NCBI GenBank assembly: GCA_949358305.1 | Contig: OX442318.1 | Location: 5,814,501 to 5,878,500 of the forward strand | Length of the DNA: 64,000 bases | Source of the DNA: Strigamia acuminata | Lineage: Eukaryota > Arthropoda > Chilopoda > Geophilomorpha > Linotaeniidae | Direction of reading: 5' to 3' | Part shown: piece by piece, positions 14,501 to 26,500 of the stretch | Numbering within the stretch: the stretch's first letter is position 1 | How the letters are laid out: each line of letters opens with the position of its first letter | Position numbers and translations under genes: made by a program | Notes under the pieces: model-generated | Told to the model about the DNA's origin: nothing | Database searches by the model: none | The model's input: only the letters and a program-made list of their open reading frames with translations

Positions 14501-17500
14501 AACCTTACAGGAAAGCATCCGGCTAAATCTCGCGGCGTCCACTCGGGCTAGCCATGGTAGTGAACCCCGAGACCAGACAAATCCGTCACGTGCATCTACC
14601 GATGACATTCCAAGTTCACATTCCTCGGCAGAAAGTTCTACAGGAACTAGACTTCCCTCTGACGGAACTAATATTTCATTTGACTATATTTTGAAAATGC
14701 AACAAAATATGGCCGCCCAATTCCAAAAACAATTGGATAGTCGAATAGATACATTCGTTCAAACTCAACAAACAACTGGGCCGCAACGATCTAATAATCC
14801 AGGACCCAGTAAAGTCTTTTTCAAAGGACAAGACCTTCCAGTTTTCGATGGAAAACAGGAGGATATAGATAAATTTTTATCAGTAGCTAAAACTGTAGCT
14901 ATTTCAAAGGGATTAACTCTGGACGAAATGGTTAATCAAGGTATTCCCACCTATTTGTCCGGATTAGCCCAACAATGGTATGACGAGAATAAAACCAAGT
15001 TTACCAACTGGGAAACCTTCGTAGAATTATTTCGTGAAGAATTCGACATGATTCCAACTACTCGACTCCGAAATCTACGAAAAGTAATCCAAGGAGACGA
15101 TGAACCTTTATATGAATTTCTAGTCAGATTCACTAAAGCCCAAGGATCGTACTCCGAAAGAGGAAATGTTGCCACACTTTTCGACAACTTGAATTGGACA
15201 AGTTACAATAGATTAATCGATCGAAATCTATACAGGAGCGATTCAGTGGATAAAATCTTTCAATTCGTACGAACGAATAGAGCACTCTTTGAACCCCAAA
15301 GAATCCGTACAGAGAATTCCAAGGAAATTGATAAAGTGGTATCTAACAACCAGAAGTATTCTAAAGATATCAAAAATACGAGACCTTCGGCTCGATCCAC
15401 TCAAATGATGGAAATAGAGCCGGAAGAAGAAATAATGGAAGTCAATGAGTTGACAGAGAATAATGTATCAATGGATAATTTATTATGTGCCATGTCGGAA
15501 AATCAGACAGGGAAATGTTTTCATTGTAAACAACCAGGTCATTTCAAAAGAGAATGTCCTCTGCTTCCAAAGCGAAAATTTAGCAATAATTTCCCTGGAA
15601 ATAATAATTCCAATAACAATAGCGCTAATCAGCAGCCGAACGAATTTAAGCGACCACGCCAAAATTGGGTAACTGCCGAAGCTATTGATCAAAAAATGGA
15701 AGAGTTAAAAACTGATATGAATAACAGTATGCAAACAACGATAAGTAAGACAGTGTCGGATTTATTTAGTAAATTCTTAGACCCGAAGAACGCTACTACG
15801 GCACCAATTACTGAAACCCCACCGGTTCCAAAAAACTAGTGGCGGGGGTCCTCGAGCCCCCTATTAATAATTCCGAAGGAATTTTACCACCAGACTTGGA
15901 ACAAGCACTTTCCGAAACTTTGGATAATTTAACTATTCAAGATAAAGAAATTAAGCGTGCTCGTCCTAACCGGAAGACACGGAAAAGGAACTGGAATTAT
16001 AAGTTTAAAATCGCGTCAAATACGCCCTTTTCGGCAGAGGAGACAGCAAACCCGTTCTTGAATTTTCACGACGACCTGTTTTCTCTAGATAAGGGGGACG
16101 AATCTTTAGCTAGATTGATACAAGATACATCCAATCTTAATATTCGCGATGAATCCACCAGTTCTAGTGGAGGAGTATTCGAGAATTTACAATCAATGAT
16201 TGATAATTTGAATCCCGACTCCAAATCCTCCAGATTTGCGAGATTAAAATCTTACATTAACGAGAATCAGTTAAAACGAAAAGATGGCATCGAACGAATT
16301 AATAAATTGGGAAATCACATCGACGACCCCCGAATGAAAATTACAATAGGTGGACTCACCTATAATGCTTTGATGGACTCAGGAGCCACACAGTGTTTTA
16401 TTGGGTTGCAATTGCTAAGTAAAACTTGTGCATCTCCCGATTTCATACAAGATTGTCCAAAACACATGAGAGTTTGTGCAGTCGGAGTTACTCATATTCC
16501 ACTAGGACAAATTACTTTGTGTGTACAATGGGCAGATGGAGCAGAATTCACACCAATAAATTTTATCATTTTGGATAATAATGTGTGTGGATTAATTATC
16601 GGACATAATTTTATGCGCCGAACCAAAATTAATTTAAATCCAGCACGAGCTGTATTTACTTGCGACAGCAAGTCCGACTGGACTGCACCCTACGAAACTG
16701 ACGAGTTAAATTGTAATTTAGCTCGAGTACAAGTGTTGACTGACAACGCAACAGCCACACACACGCCAGATAATTGGGAAGAATTGCTGGTAAAGGATTG
16801 TGACTGTTCAGATGAGGAAAAAAGTAAATTACGCGAAGTAATTGCTAGTGTTAAGAACGTCTTTAGAGATAAAGTCGGATGTACTAACATAATAAAGCAT
16901 AAGATCACCTTTAAAAAGGATGTAACGTGGAAAAAACAACCATTTCGAATGTATAACCCTGCTAAAATAGCCATTATGACTAAATTAGTAGAAGAATTAG
17001 AAGCGGATAATTTGATCGAAAGAGCTACTGGACCTTACATAAGTCATCCAGTGATCGTAGCCAAACCAAATGGTACTTATCGTTTATGTATCGATTATCG
17101 GTGGTTGAATGCAATCACCGAAATTAACGCCATACAAATGCCAAGTATTGATTTGTTACTCCACAATACAAATCAGGCAAAATATTTCACGTCTCTTGAC
17201 CTTACCAAAGGTTATTATCAGGTCGAGATGGACGAGGAAGATAGACAGAAAACAGCCTTTTATACTCCGAAAGGCAATTACCAATTTGTCCGCATGCCTT
17301 TTGGTCTTTGCAATGCGCCGTGTACATTTCAGTTCTTAATGGAACGAGTGATGGGCGAAGCATTATACAAACACGCGTTAGTCTATTTGGACGACGTGAT
17401 AATCTTCTCCACCACTTGGGAGAAACATCTTGAACATATCAAAGATGTGTTGGAAAGACTAGATAAGGCCAACTTATCAGTAAATAAGGAAAAATCAAAA

Positions 17501-20500
17501 TTTGGAAAAACTACACTCAAATTTTTGGGTCATTTGATAACTCCAACCGGATTAGCACCTGACCCAGACAAGATAGTATCCGTTAGGAAATATCCAACTC
17601 CTAAGAATTCCAAGGATATTCAACGATTTCATGGCTTGTCAAATTTCTTCCGGAAATTTATTCCCGAACATGCAAAAATTGCTAGGCCTCTAACTAGCAT
17701 GATGCATGATAAAGCAGTGTTCGAATGGGGAGAAGAACAAGAGAAAGCTTTTGAAACAATAAAAAATATTTTATGTGACGAAACACAGGTTTTGTTAATG
17801 CCAGATATGATGAAACCATTCGTAATCTTGACAGACGCATCGCATGATGGACTTGGTAGTGTGTTATGCCAAGATGTAGAATTCTTCGATGAAGGAAAAA
17901 GAGAAATGATCATGACTCCTAGACCTGTAGCTTATGCTAGTCGAGTCTTACGAGGGGCAGAAGTACGCTACTCAACACCCGAACTCGAGTGTTTAGCAGT
18001 AGTATGGGCAGTCGACAAATTCCGACCGTATATCGAATATACGACTTTTACTTTGGAATCAGACGCCGAAGCATTAAAATGGCTGATGGGAACACCAGAA
18101 CCATCGGGACGATTTGGTCGTTGGGCAATTAAACTTCAATGTGGCGCCTTTAAGATTAAATATCGACGAGGTACCCAGAACCAAGTTGCCGACGCCTTCT
18201 CGAGAGCGCCTTTGGAGATCGAAGACATTCCAGAGAATGATTATTGTGAGCCAATCGAGATTACTCAATTCTGGCCGGAATGGGACGGAAATCGAGAAAT
18301 TATTCGAAGGAATAATAGAGAAGATTGCCAATTTCTCACGAATGTGCAGCTTCATTTCGATTATTCCAAATTATTATACAATACTTTGGAAAAGGGGGAG
18401 AAGATGGATGAAGCTACAGAAGAAACACTATTTAGTGCTTTAACTGAAGTTTTAAAGGTAGTTCCACCGACTCGAGAAGAGATTATAGAAGCTCAACTAG
18501 CCGACAAAGAGTGTAGAATAATAATCGATCATCTGAAACGAGATGAAATCGAACAAAGAAAGTTTAAGAAAACTAAAGAATGGATGAAAGCAGTCCAAGG
18601 TTACCAATTAGATTTTCAAGAAGAAAATGGTAATGAAATGCTGATTTATTTCAAACCAACGTTTGAAGAGGAATTGAATGACTCTGGAAACGGATTTAAA
18701 GCTGTCATTCCACCGTCATTAGTACGAAGAGTACTGTTTGCCTGTCACGGACATCCATTAAGTGGACATGCAGGGATGAGTAAGACGCTCGAACGAGCAA
18801 AACTTATATATTACTGGCCGAAGATGAATAAAGATACTCGCAATTACGTCCGAAGTTGTATTCATTGCCAGCAATACAAGCCCTGTCAACATAAAAAGCA
18901 TAGAGCGAGTTACACTCCTCATAACATGTCTTACCCGTGGGAAGTAATCTGCATTGATTTAATGGGTCCCAAACCGACAGGAAGAAGCCAATACAGATTT
19001 GTATTAGTAATTATAGATCAATGTACTAAATGGGTAGAATTATTCCCTTTAAGTAAGGCATCTAGTGAATCTATTGTGAATAGGTTAGGAGAAGTGATTC
19101 ATAGATGGGGATACCCAAAGAAAATTGTTAGTGATAACGGGAGCCAATTCATATCCACGATTTATGAAGAGTTTTGTAAAAAACACAACATCAGAATGGC
19201 TCATGTGAGTCCATATCACGCTCAGGCCAATCCTACGGAAAGGGCCAATAGAGACATCAAAATAATGCTGGCTCTTTATTCAGACATTCACTCCCATTGG
19301 CCGAGATTCTTAAACGAATTTGCATTTGCCTCGAGAACGGCTAAATCAGAAGCTACAGGCGCAACGCCATTCTTATTGAACACAGGAAGAAATGTACCTC
19401 TTCCCTTTGATCCTCGGATCATTCAACATGCAAATGCATTTGACAAGAATAACCCGGAAGAATACGTATATAATTTACTTGGAATTTTACGTCGAGCACA
19501 TCAAGAGATGCATTTGCGTATTCAAGCAAATTATGAGAGACACGACAAGATTCACAGAAATAAATTTCACATTTGTGAATATACTGTCGGTGATTTGGTA
19601 TGGAAAGCCACTCACATCCTTTCAAATAAAGAGAAAGGAATTACTAAAGGTTTCGCCGAGAAACGAGATGGACCGTGGGAAATTACAGAAGTTTTACCTG
19701 GAGGTGCTTATAAGTTGAGAAAATTAGTTGATGGATCAATAGAACCATCCATAAATACTGATGATCTCTCACCTTATATCCCATCTTACCCGATTGAGAC
19801 TTGGACACTCGACCAAAAGAGTGGAAGAGTAGAGAATCACCCAAACCCTGATTGGATGAACGAAAGTTCAACCGTAAATAATTCAAGTGAATTAAATAAT
19901 CAAGAATTAGGAAATAATTCTGCTAATATGGAATTAGATCCCGAAGAAGTTACAACACCCGCTTCAAAAGAAAGCGACATCGTAGTTAATAATCCAAAAC
20001 ATGATTATAACCTTAGGAAAAGGAAAAGAAGTTGTGAACTTCCACAACTGCAACCTCGTACGAAGCGAATTTCCACGACAGATCAAGAATGCACAACAGA
20101 TTTTATACATCTGATTCAAGATCGCCGCTAGTGATAGCGTATTTTTTTTTTAATAATTATAAAGTATTTAAAAAGATAAAAATCGGGTCACTTTTGACCC
20201 ACAAATTAATTATGGTTAAATCATAACCTATAGGAGGGTATAGTGAAAATACCCCGGGTAGAGAGTAGAGGACTTGTTCTCTCACTAACTTCACACACAT
20301 GTGCGAGTCAACTTTGACACCTGCGTCGATAGAAAAGTTCGTCGCGATTTCTTTCAAGAAAACTTCAAGATTCGTGGTAAGACTCATGTATTACCAATAA
20401 ACTCGGAAATTATGTGTCGGGACTTAATGTTATAATCCTTTCATGATACAAAAGGACAAGAGAAAACTTCGGTGATTAATTTCGTCTGAAAGAGACGAAC

Positions 20501-23500
20501 ACGTGACCTCGGCGTGAAGAAGAAAATTTCTCCTTCGAGAAAATTCGAAATTGGTAGTCACAGTATCTCCAAGATACATCAGGTCCGAAAATAGCATTTA
20601 TGCTAATTAGGAGAATAACGAAAATTCTATAAAATTTTATATAATTGTGTTATTAAGGGGGATGTGTGACGGTTTACAATGGCTATAAATGCCTATTTTC
20701 TTAGAAAGAAGCGCTGTCGCGCCATTATCATGATATCTCGAAGATATTCTGTGTAAAACTGGTATAATTCCTAAATAAAGATATTTGGGATGTTTCAAAT
20801 ACAAAGATGTTCGTTTATTATTAATGAACACTCATTTCTACATGATATAGATATATCACGGCCGAATTACGAAGAGTCGTCTGCTAAAACCCGCATTTGT
20901 CAATGCTCCATATTGCCACTAGATGGCGCGATCGCAATTAGCGGTAAATTCGAATACGAACTTGAAAACCTCATGATTAAATATAAACGTATATTTAATC
21001 AAGTGAATAAATTGTGTTAAATATTAATATAAATATATATTAAATATCTGACATTGTTAAATACAATGTAACTTCCATTTCTGCGGGACAGAATGTTTAG
21101 CGATCAATCGGTCAACCGATCAATCTGATTGGTGGAACCCATTTCCGGTCCTGGGTATCCAGTTCCGGTTGTTACAAGGATTAGCATAATTTGCATAAAT
21201 GCTCCTCCGTATCCACTTCCGGTGATACGGGATTGGAGGAATTCATGGAACCAATGTTCCAATTGGATAGTTGGATTAATCCTTAATCCAGTCAGGTTAT
21301 ATAAACCCAAACAACCAGCCATTCAGCGGCTCTGTTTGATTATTTCTGTTTGGTATTATTACTTAAGAAATATGATTCGTTGTCCATTAAAAAACCTTTT
21401 GGTTCTTTGTTGATTTATTCACAAAGAACCGCGGCATGATTCTACCGAATCATGCAACCACCGGCAATTGAAGCCGACGTATTGGATTGTTATGTTGCAT
21501 ACATGTTTCAAGTTACGGTCTCGCCGAGGAGAACCTGCCTTCTGTGCAATTCAGTATCCTCCGGGCAGGATTAAGTGGTCATTTTCGGTATGAACGCATC
21601 TCGTAACCGCAAGTAAGCACCGGAACTGTTGAGAGTTGGTTTCCTTCACCTGTTGGTGCAAAAGCAGTCTGTTTCACAGTAACCACGAGTAGCACCAAGT
21701 GTTTGGCAAGCTGATTCTCATGGTATTTGGTGCCAAAGCAGTCGTTTTGTTATTAGTACCGCGAAGGGCTAAACTGCTGTGCGGAGCCGCGAGCTATCGA
21801 CTCCTGTGTACGTGATACCGTCAATCGCTAGACGAACGACCGTGTTGCGGCGCAGGGGACGCTTGATACCGTTCTGCATGGCAAGGCGTTTTCTATCGAT
21901 GGCAATTGTGTGTTGCGACGGGAAGTCTAACATTTATCCTTTACGTTTATAACAGAACAATATTAACTTGGCCACAAGTTAATTAATCAAAGTCAGGAAG
22001 ACTTAAAAAACAAGAATACATTGAACTCAATGTGACAAATAAGTTGACGACAACTTATCGATGAAATATCCAGTAGAAAAACTCACAACACTTATGAATT
22101 AAATATAATTCATAATTGGAATATTGATAAGTAAATGAATACATTTACTTACACCAATATCCTCCCAAAGTTGTGGCGGTGCAGACAAAGTCAACCGCAA
22201 TGCTCAGATCATTCGATTTATCGACGTGCGATAATATTACACAGCGAACCAAGGAACCAGCGAAGCCGTATCGGACTCCAGGACACAGCCATCCGGCTTA
22301 GATGACATCTATAATCAGGTCGAGCGATGGGGAAACCGCTCCCATCTCCCAGACCCGTAATGATATTATTTTAGGGCCAGTTGGCCAATTCTTTGTATAG
22401 TTTAATAGTTGATTTAACTTGCCAAATGTCGGCATTAGTCCTATGTATAATTTAGCTCATTTCATATTGTTTGCCAACAATAAACTGTCTTGTATTTATC
22501 TCGTATTGTATTCACTGTTTATTTATTGCGATCTCTTCCCGGTACCATTGTTAAATGGGAGTTGTGGTCGTCACCGTCACATTGTTGAAGAAGGAAAGAT
22601 TCGTCCTAATCCGAAAAAGACCAGCGCGATCCAGTTATTTCCCGCGCCAACTAACGTAAAAGAGTTGCAGCGCTTTAAGGGCATGATTGGGTACTATTCT
22701 TCGTTTTTTCCGGGGTACTCGAAGACTTGCGAAGTTTTCAGGCCCTTGATGAAGAAGAACGCGCCATGGAATTGGACGGATGGCTGTCAAGCAGCGTTCG
22801 AGTATCTGCGGGACCAAGTTGCAACATCAACTTTGCAGCGGAGGTTTCCTGACTGGTCGAAGCCGTATATTCTGCAGACAGACGCGAGCTACTCAGGCTT
22901 GGGTGCTGCGTTGATGCAATTGGATAATAATGGCATTCGTGTGCCAATTGCATTTGCTTCGCGCGCTTTAAATAGTGCGGAAAAGAATTATAACGTTACG
23001 GAGATCGAGTGTCTAGCTGCTGTTTGGGCGGTTAAGCGTTTCCGCAATTACTTGGAACTTATGGATTTTTACCTTGAGAGCGATCACAAGTGTTTAAAAT
23101 GGCTTTTTGCTCAGCGCGAACCAAAGGGCAGATTGGCTCGATGGATTTTGTCAATGTCAGACTTTCGGTTTACGTTTCTGCATTGCAGTGGCACTAGCAA
23201 TCGTGTCGCTGATGCGTTGAGCAGAGCTCCTGTAGATCCGGCCATTGAAATTGGCGATGATGATTGTCCGCTCGTAGATGAGGCGACATATTGTGCGTTC
23301 TTTGACGATTTCGCGAGTTGGCCGACCATTGAAATGGTGGAGCTCGACGAGCATTTCGTGCCAAAACCATCTGGCTCAAAGATCGTTAATGCGGCTAAAC
23401 TTCGTAAGAAATTGCGTATTCTTCAAAAGAGACGTGAATTTGAGGAGTTGGAACCGCTCGAGTTGTTTGGGGATGCTGACACCCGACCCCCCAAACCCCC

Positions 23501-26500
23501 CGGCCCCTCAAGGGGGGGTAGTGTGCCGGCCGACATGGAAAATGTCGTGTTCGATGCACACCAGCTCTCCGGTGTAACTACGCCTCCAGCTGCCTTGCCA
23601 CCAAAAAGGTGTGTTGGGAGGCCGCGTAAGGTAATTGCGCCGCCGACTGACTTACCATTGAAGAGGCATATTGGAAGGCCAAGGAAGGTCATTGTGGCTC
23701 CTACTGATCCTGTACCAAAAAGGAAAAGAGGGAGACCACCAAAACCCAAACGTAAAGTGGGAAGACCTAAAAAGGTTGTATCACCTGCAAGAAGTGAGCA
23801 TTCGTCTTCGCCAGCGTCACCAGTTTCGGATAGAGGAAAATCTGGTAGCGAGCGATTTTTGAGTGACCATAGTTCCGACGAATATCGGACTACGGTGCCA
23901 CCTTTGTCGACGCAACCGAATACGCGTTCGAGGCAGACTCAACAACCCTTGGTGGACGACCAAGTCTCGCAATACGAATCCGAAGATCTGGATGAGGATC
24001 GACCGGCTGAACATCCGGCTTACGAGCTTTTGCCAACTCAGAAAAGAATGAGGGAAGTTCAGTTGGCTGACGCTTGGTCAAAAGGCATTATGTTGTATTT
24101 GGAATCACAACATTTGCCGCCTGACGAAGACGAGGCTGAGAAAATCAAAAAGCAATCTGTTGATATGGCTCTGTATCATGGGCTTCTGTGCAGGTATCCG
24201 CCAGTATCAATTGGCCAGCGCGCTCAATCGCGTCGTATTTACTTGCCAGAGCCTTTGAGACGAATTTATTTTCACTGCCTTCACTTCCCGCCAACTTCTG
24301 GCCACCTCGGAATTGAAAAGACTATGATGCGTTTGAAAACGCGTGTTTTTTGGCCAGGGATGAAGAAAGATGTGGCGGGGTGGATTAAGGTATGCGGGCC
24401 ATGCCAGAGAGCGAAAGTTGAACGACGTTTGCCAATGGGGGAAATGGAAACGGCAAAACCACGCCGTCGTTTCAGAACCATTTACGTCGACTACTTTGGG
24501 AAAAAGTTGAAGTCTAGCCAGGGTAATTGCTACGCGTTCGTGATGGTTGACGCAGCTAGTAGATGGGTTGACGTTCGACTTACTGAAAATGCAGATGTGC
24601 CAACTACCATCAGGCAAATTGAGAAATTTGTGCAACGATGGGCCTTTCCAAGGACTTTGATTAGTGACAATGCACCTACTTTTCGTTCTGCGCGTTTTCA
24701 GGCGCACTGTGCGGGAATGGGCATTGTGAACAAGTACATATCTGTATATCATCCGCAAGGGAACTTGGCGGAGCGCCTAAACCAGTCGCTGAAGACCTGC
24801 ATTCTCGCGTACATTGATGAACACGTGAACTGGGACCGTCATATCGGCTACTTCATTTTGGCCATTAACGCCAGTTACCAAACATCTCTGAAGTTCTCAC
24901 CGTATATGATGATCGTGGGACAGGAAGCGCGCTATCCGGGCGATCTCGACAGCGACACCGACGACGGGGATCCTCTCCCGCCGGATGAGGCGAGGTATTT
25001 ACATCGTTACATGCTACGCGTCGGAGCCGAGGCGCGGAAGAACCTGGAGATCGCAAACCTGCGACACAAGCGATGGTACGATCGGAAACGGCGGCCCCAT
25101 GACTTCAAACCTGGCGACTGGGTGACACTGAAAAGCAGAATCTTGTCGTCAGCGGACAAGCAGGTCTCGGCAGGGTTTCAGCAGCGGACGGAGGGTATTT
25201 ATATAATACACCGGATCATCGGGCCGAACACCGTGCTGTTAATGAAGGATGATGGCAGCGTGACGCAGCCATATCACATCGTCGACTTACGACATTGGTA
25301 CAGCGAGCCTGATGACAGCGCGAAGACACCAGCGGATGTTTTGGATCCTCCGGAAGTGCTGACCGCCGTTGGAAGTGAGCGCGTCCCCAGTTTCATCTCT
25401 AAAGCGGACATGGATGACATTCATCACCGAGTTGACAAATTTAGTGCGGAATCACGTGAGATTTGCATGAACTTTTATGCCGAGAACAGAGTTCGGCTGA
25501 AAGATTGTGAACACGGAGAAAGTTCGTCATGAACACCTTCTTTTTCTGCTTTTAAAGTGTTTTTCGTGTTTATTAATTTATTTCTTAGCATTTGTTGCAT
25601 TTTAGCTGAGTTTTGGTGTTTGTAGAATTTGTTTACATTGGAATGAGTGTGTTGTTGTGTTTTTTTTCATGTATTTTTACTAATCTCTAGTTTTTGATTA
25701 TTTATTACTAATTGTGGATTTTTTGTCGACATTTCGGAAGGAGATGCGGAGTTAAAACTCTTTTCTTTCCCGTTCGAGATGGAGACGCGACCTGTTGTCG
25801 ATTTGTTTTGATTTTTGTAAGCGTTTGGTGTTGGTTTTCATGCTCGTTGTTGGTTGCGCGTGTGTGGTCTAGTTTACGACAGATGGCGCCGGAGTGTCTG
25901 ATGTCAGCTGACCGATGACCTCACTTTTCAATCAGTGTCTGGCGGCCATATTGTATTCGCGACTTAACACAGTGCGCCTCGTGTCTTCGCGTCTTTGACA
26001 TTTTCAACGCGAACCAAGCCACAACTGAGCGTGGAAGTCCGCCAAAGCGCGTTATTTCGAATTGTAACCTTAATTGTGAGTATTTTTGAAATTTTGAGTG
26101 AAGTTTGTGAATTTTCGACCGCTCGAGCAACATGTATTTTTTGATAAGTGCGGCGAGTTAGGGTTAGAATTGCCCCGTACGCGAACCGACGTGTTTGAAG
26201 TTCTTTGTTGTCATTTTTCCGTCGGTATAATGCGTTAATATTGTGTAGTAAGCTTCGCCGCTACTTGTTAGAGTATATTTAATTGTTGGGGAAATTTTGT
26301 ATTTTTGATTAGTTTCACTTTGCGAAAAGCAAGATGGCGTCGCCATGCTACTGGAATTTTCCTTGTAGTCACGTGATGTCCGCCATCTTTGGCGAGTACC
26401 CGTATGCGCATGGATGGACTTAGCCAAATTTTCAGCTTGTTCATTTCAAAGTGATAAGTCCGCACGCGATGTTTATTTCTTATTCGCGTTTACTTTCTAA

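Larger units (their letters stand above)
10757..22581 (+). mobile_element. Inner Ty3/gypsy LTR retrotransposon inserted in the outer pol
   Basis: 11,825-bp complete element. LTRs of 1,917 bp (10757-12673 and 20665-22581) start TGTGACGG and end CCGTCACA, an 8-bp inverted terminus. A 4-bp TTGT duplication flanks it (10753-10756 and 22582-22585). Primer site, gag (13503-15839), pol in the -1 frame (from about 15836 to 20131), a roughly 530-bp untranslated stretch and a polypurine tract follow in order. No env-like frame is present. Gag and pol have no internal stops and the LTRs look identical, so this copy appears recently inserted and potentially autonomous. It landed after the outer element, which it splits. 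Confidence 0.95.

Noticed and set aside
22419-22581. Extension of the outer pol frame upstream to 22419
   Set aside because: These bases belong to the inner 3' LTR (also present at 12511 in the 5' LTR); the in-frame opening is accidental.
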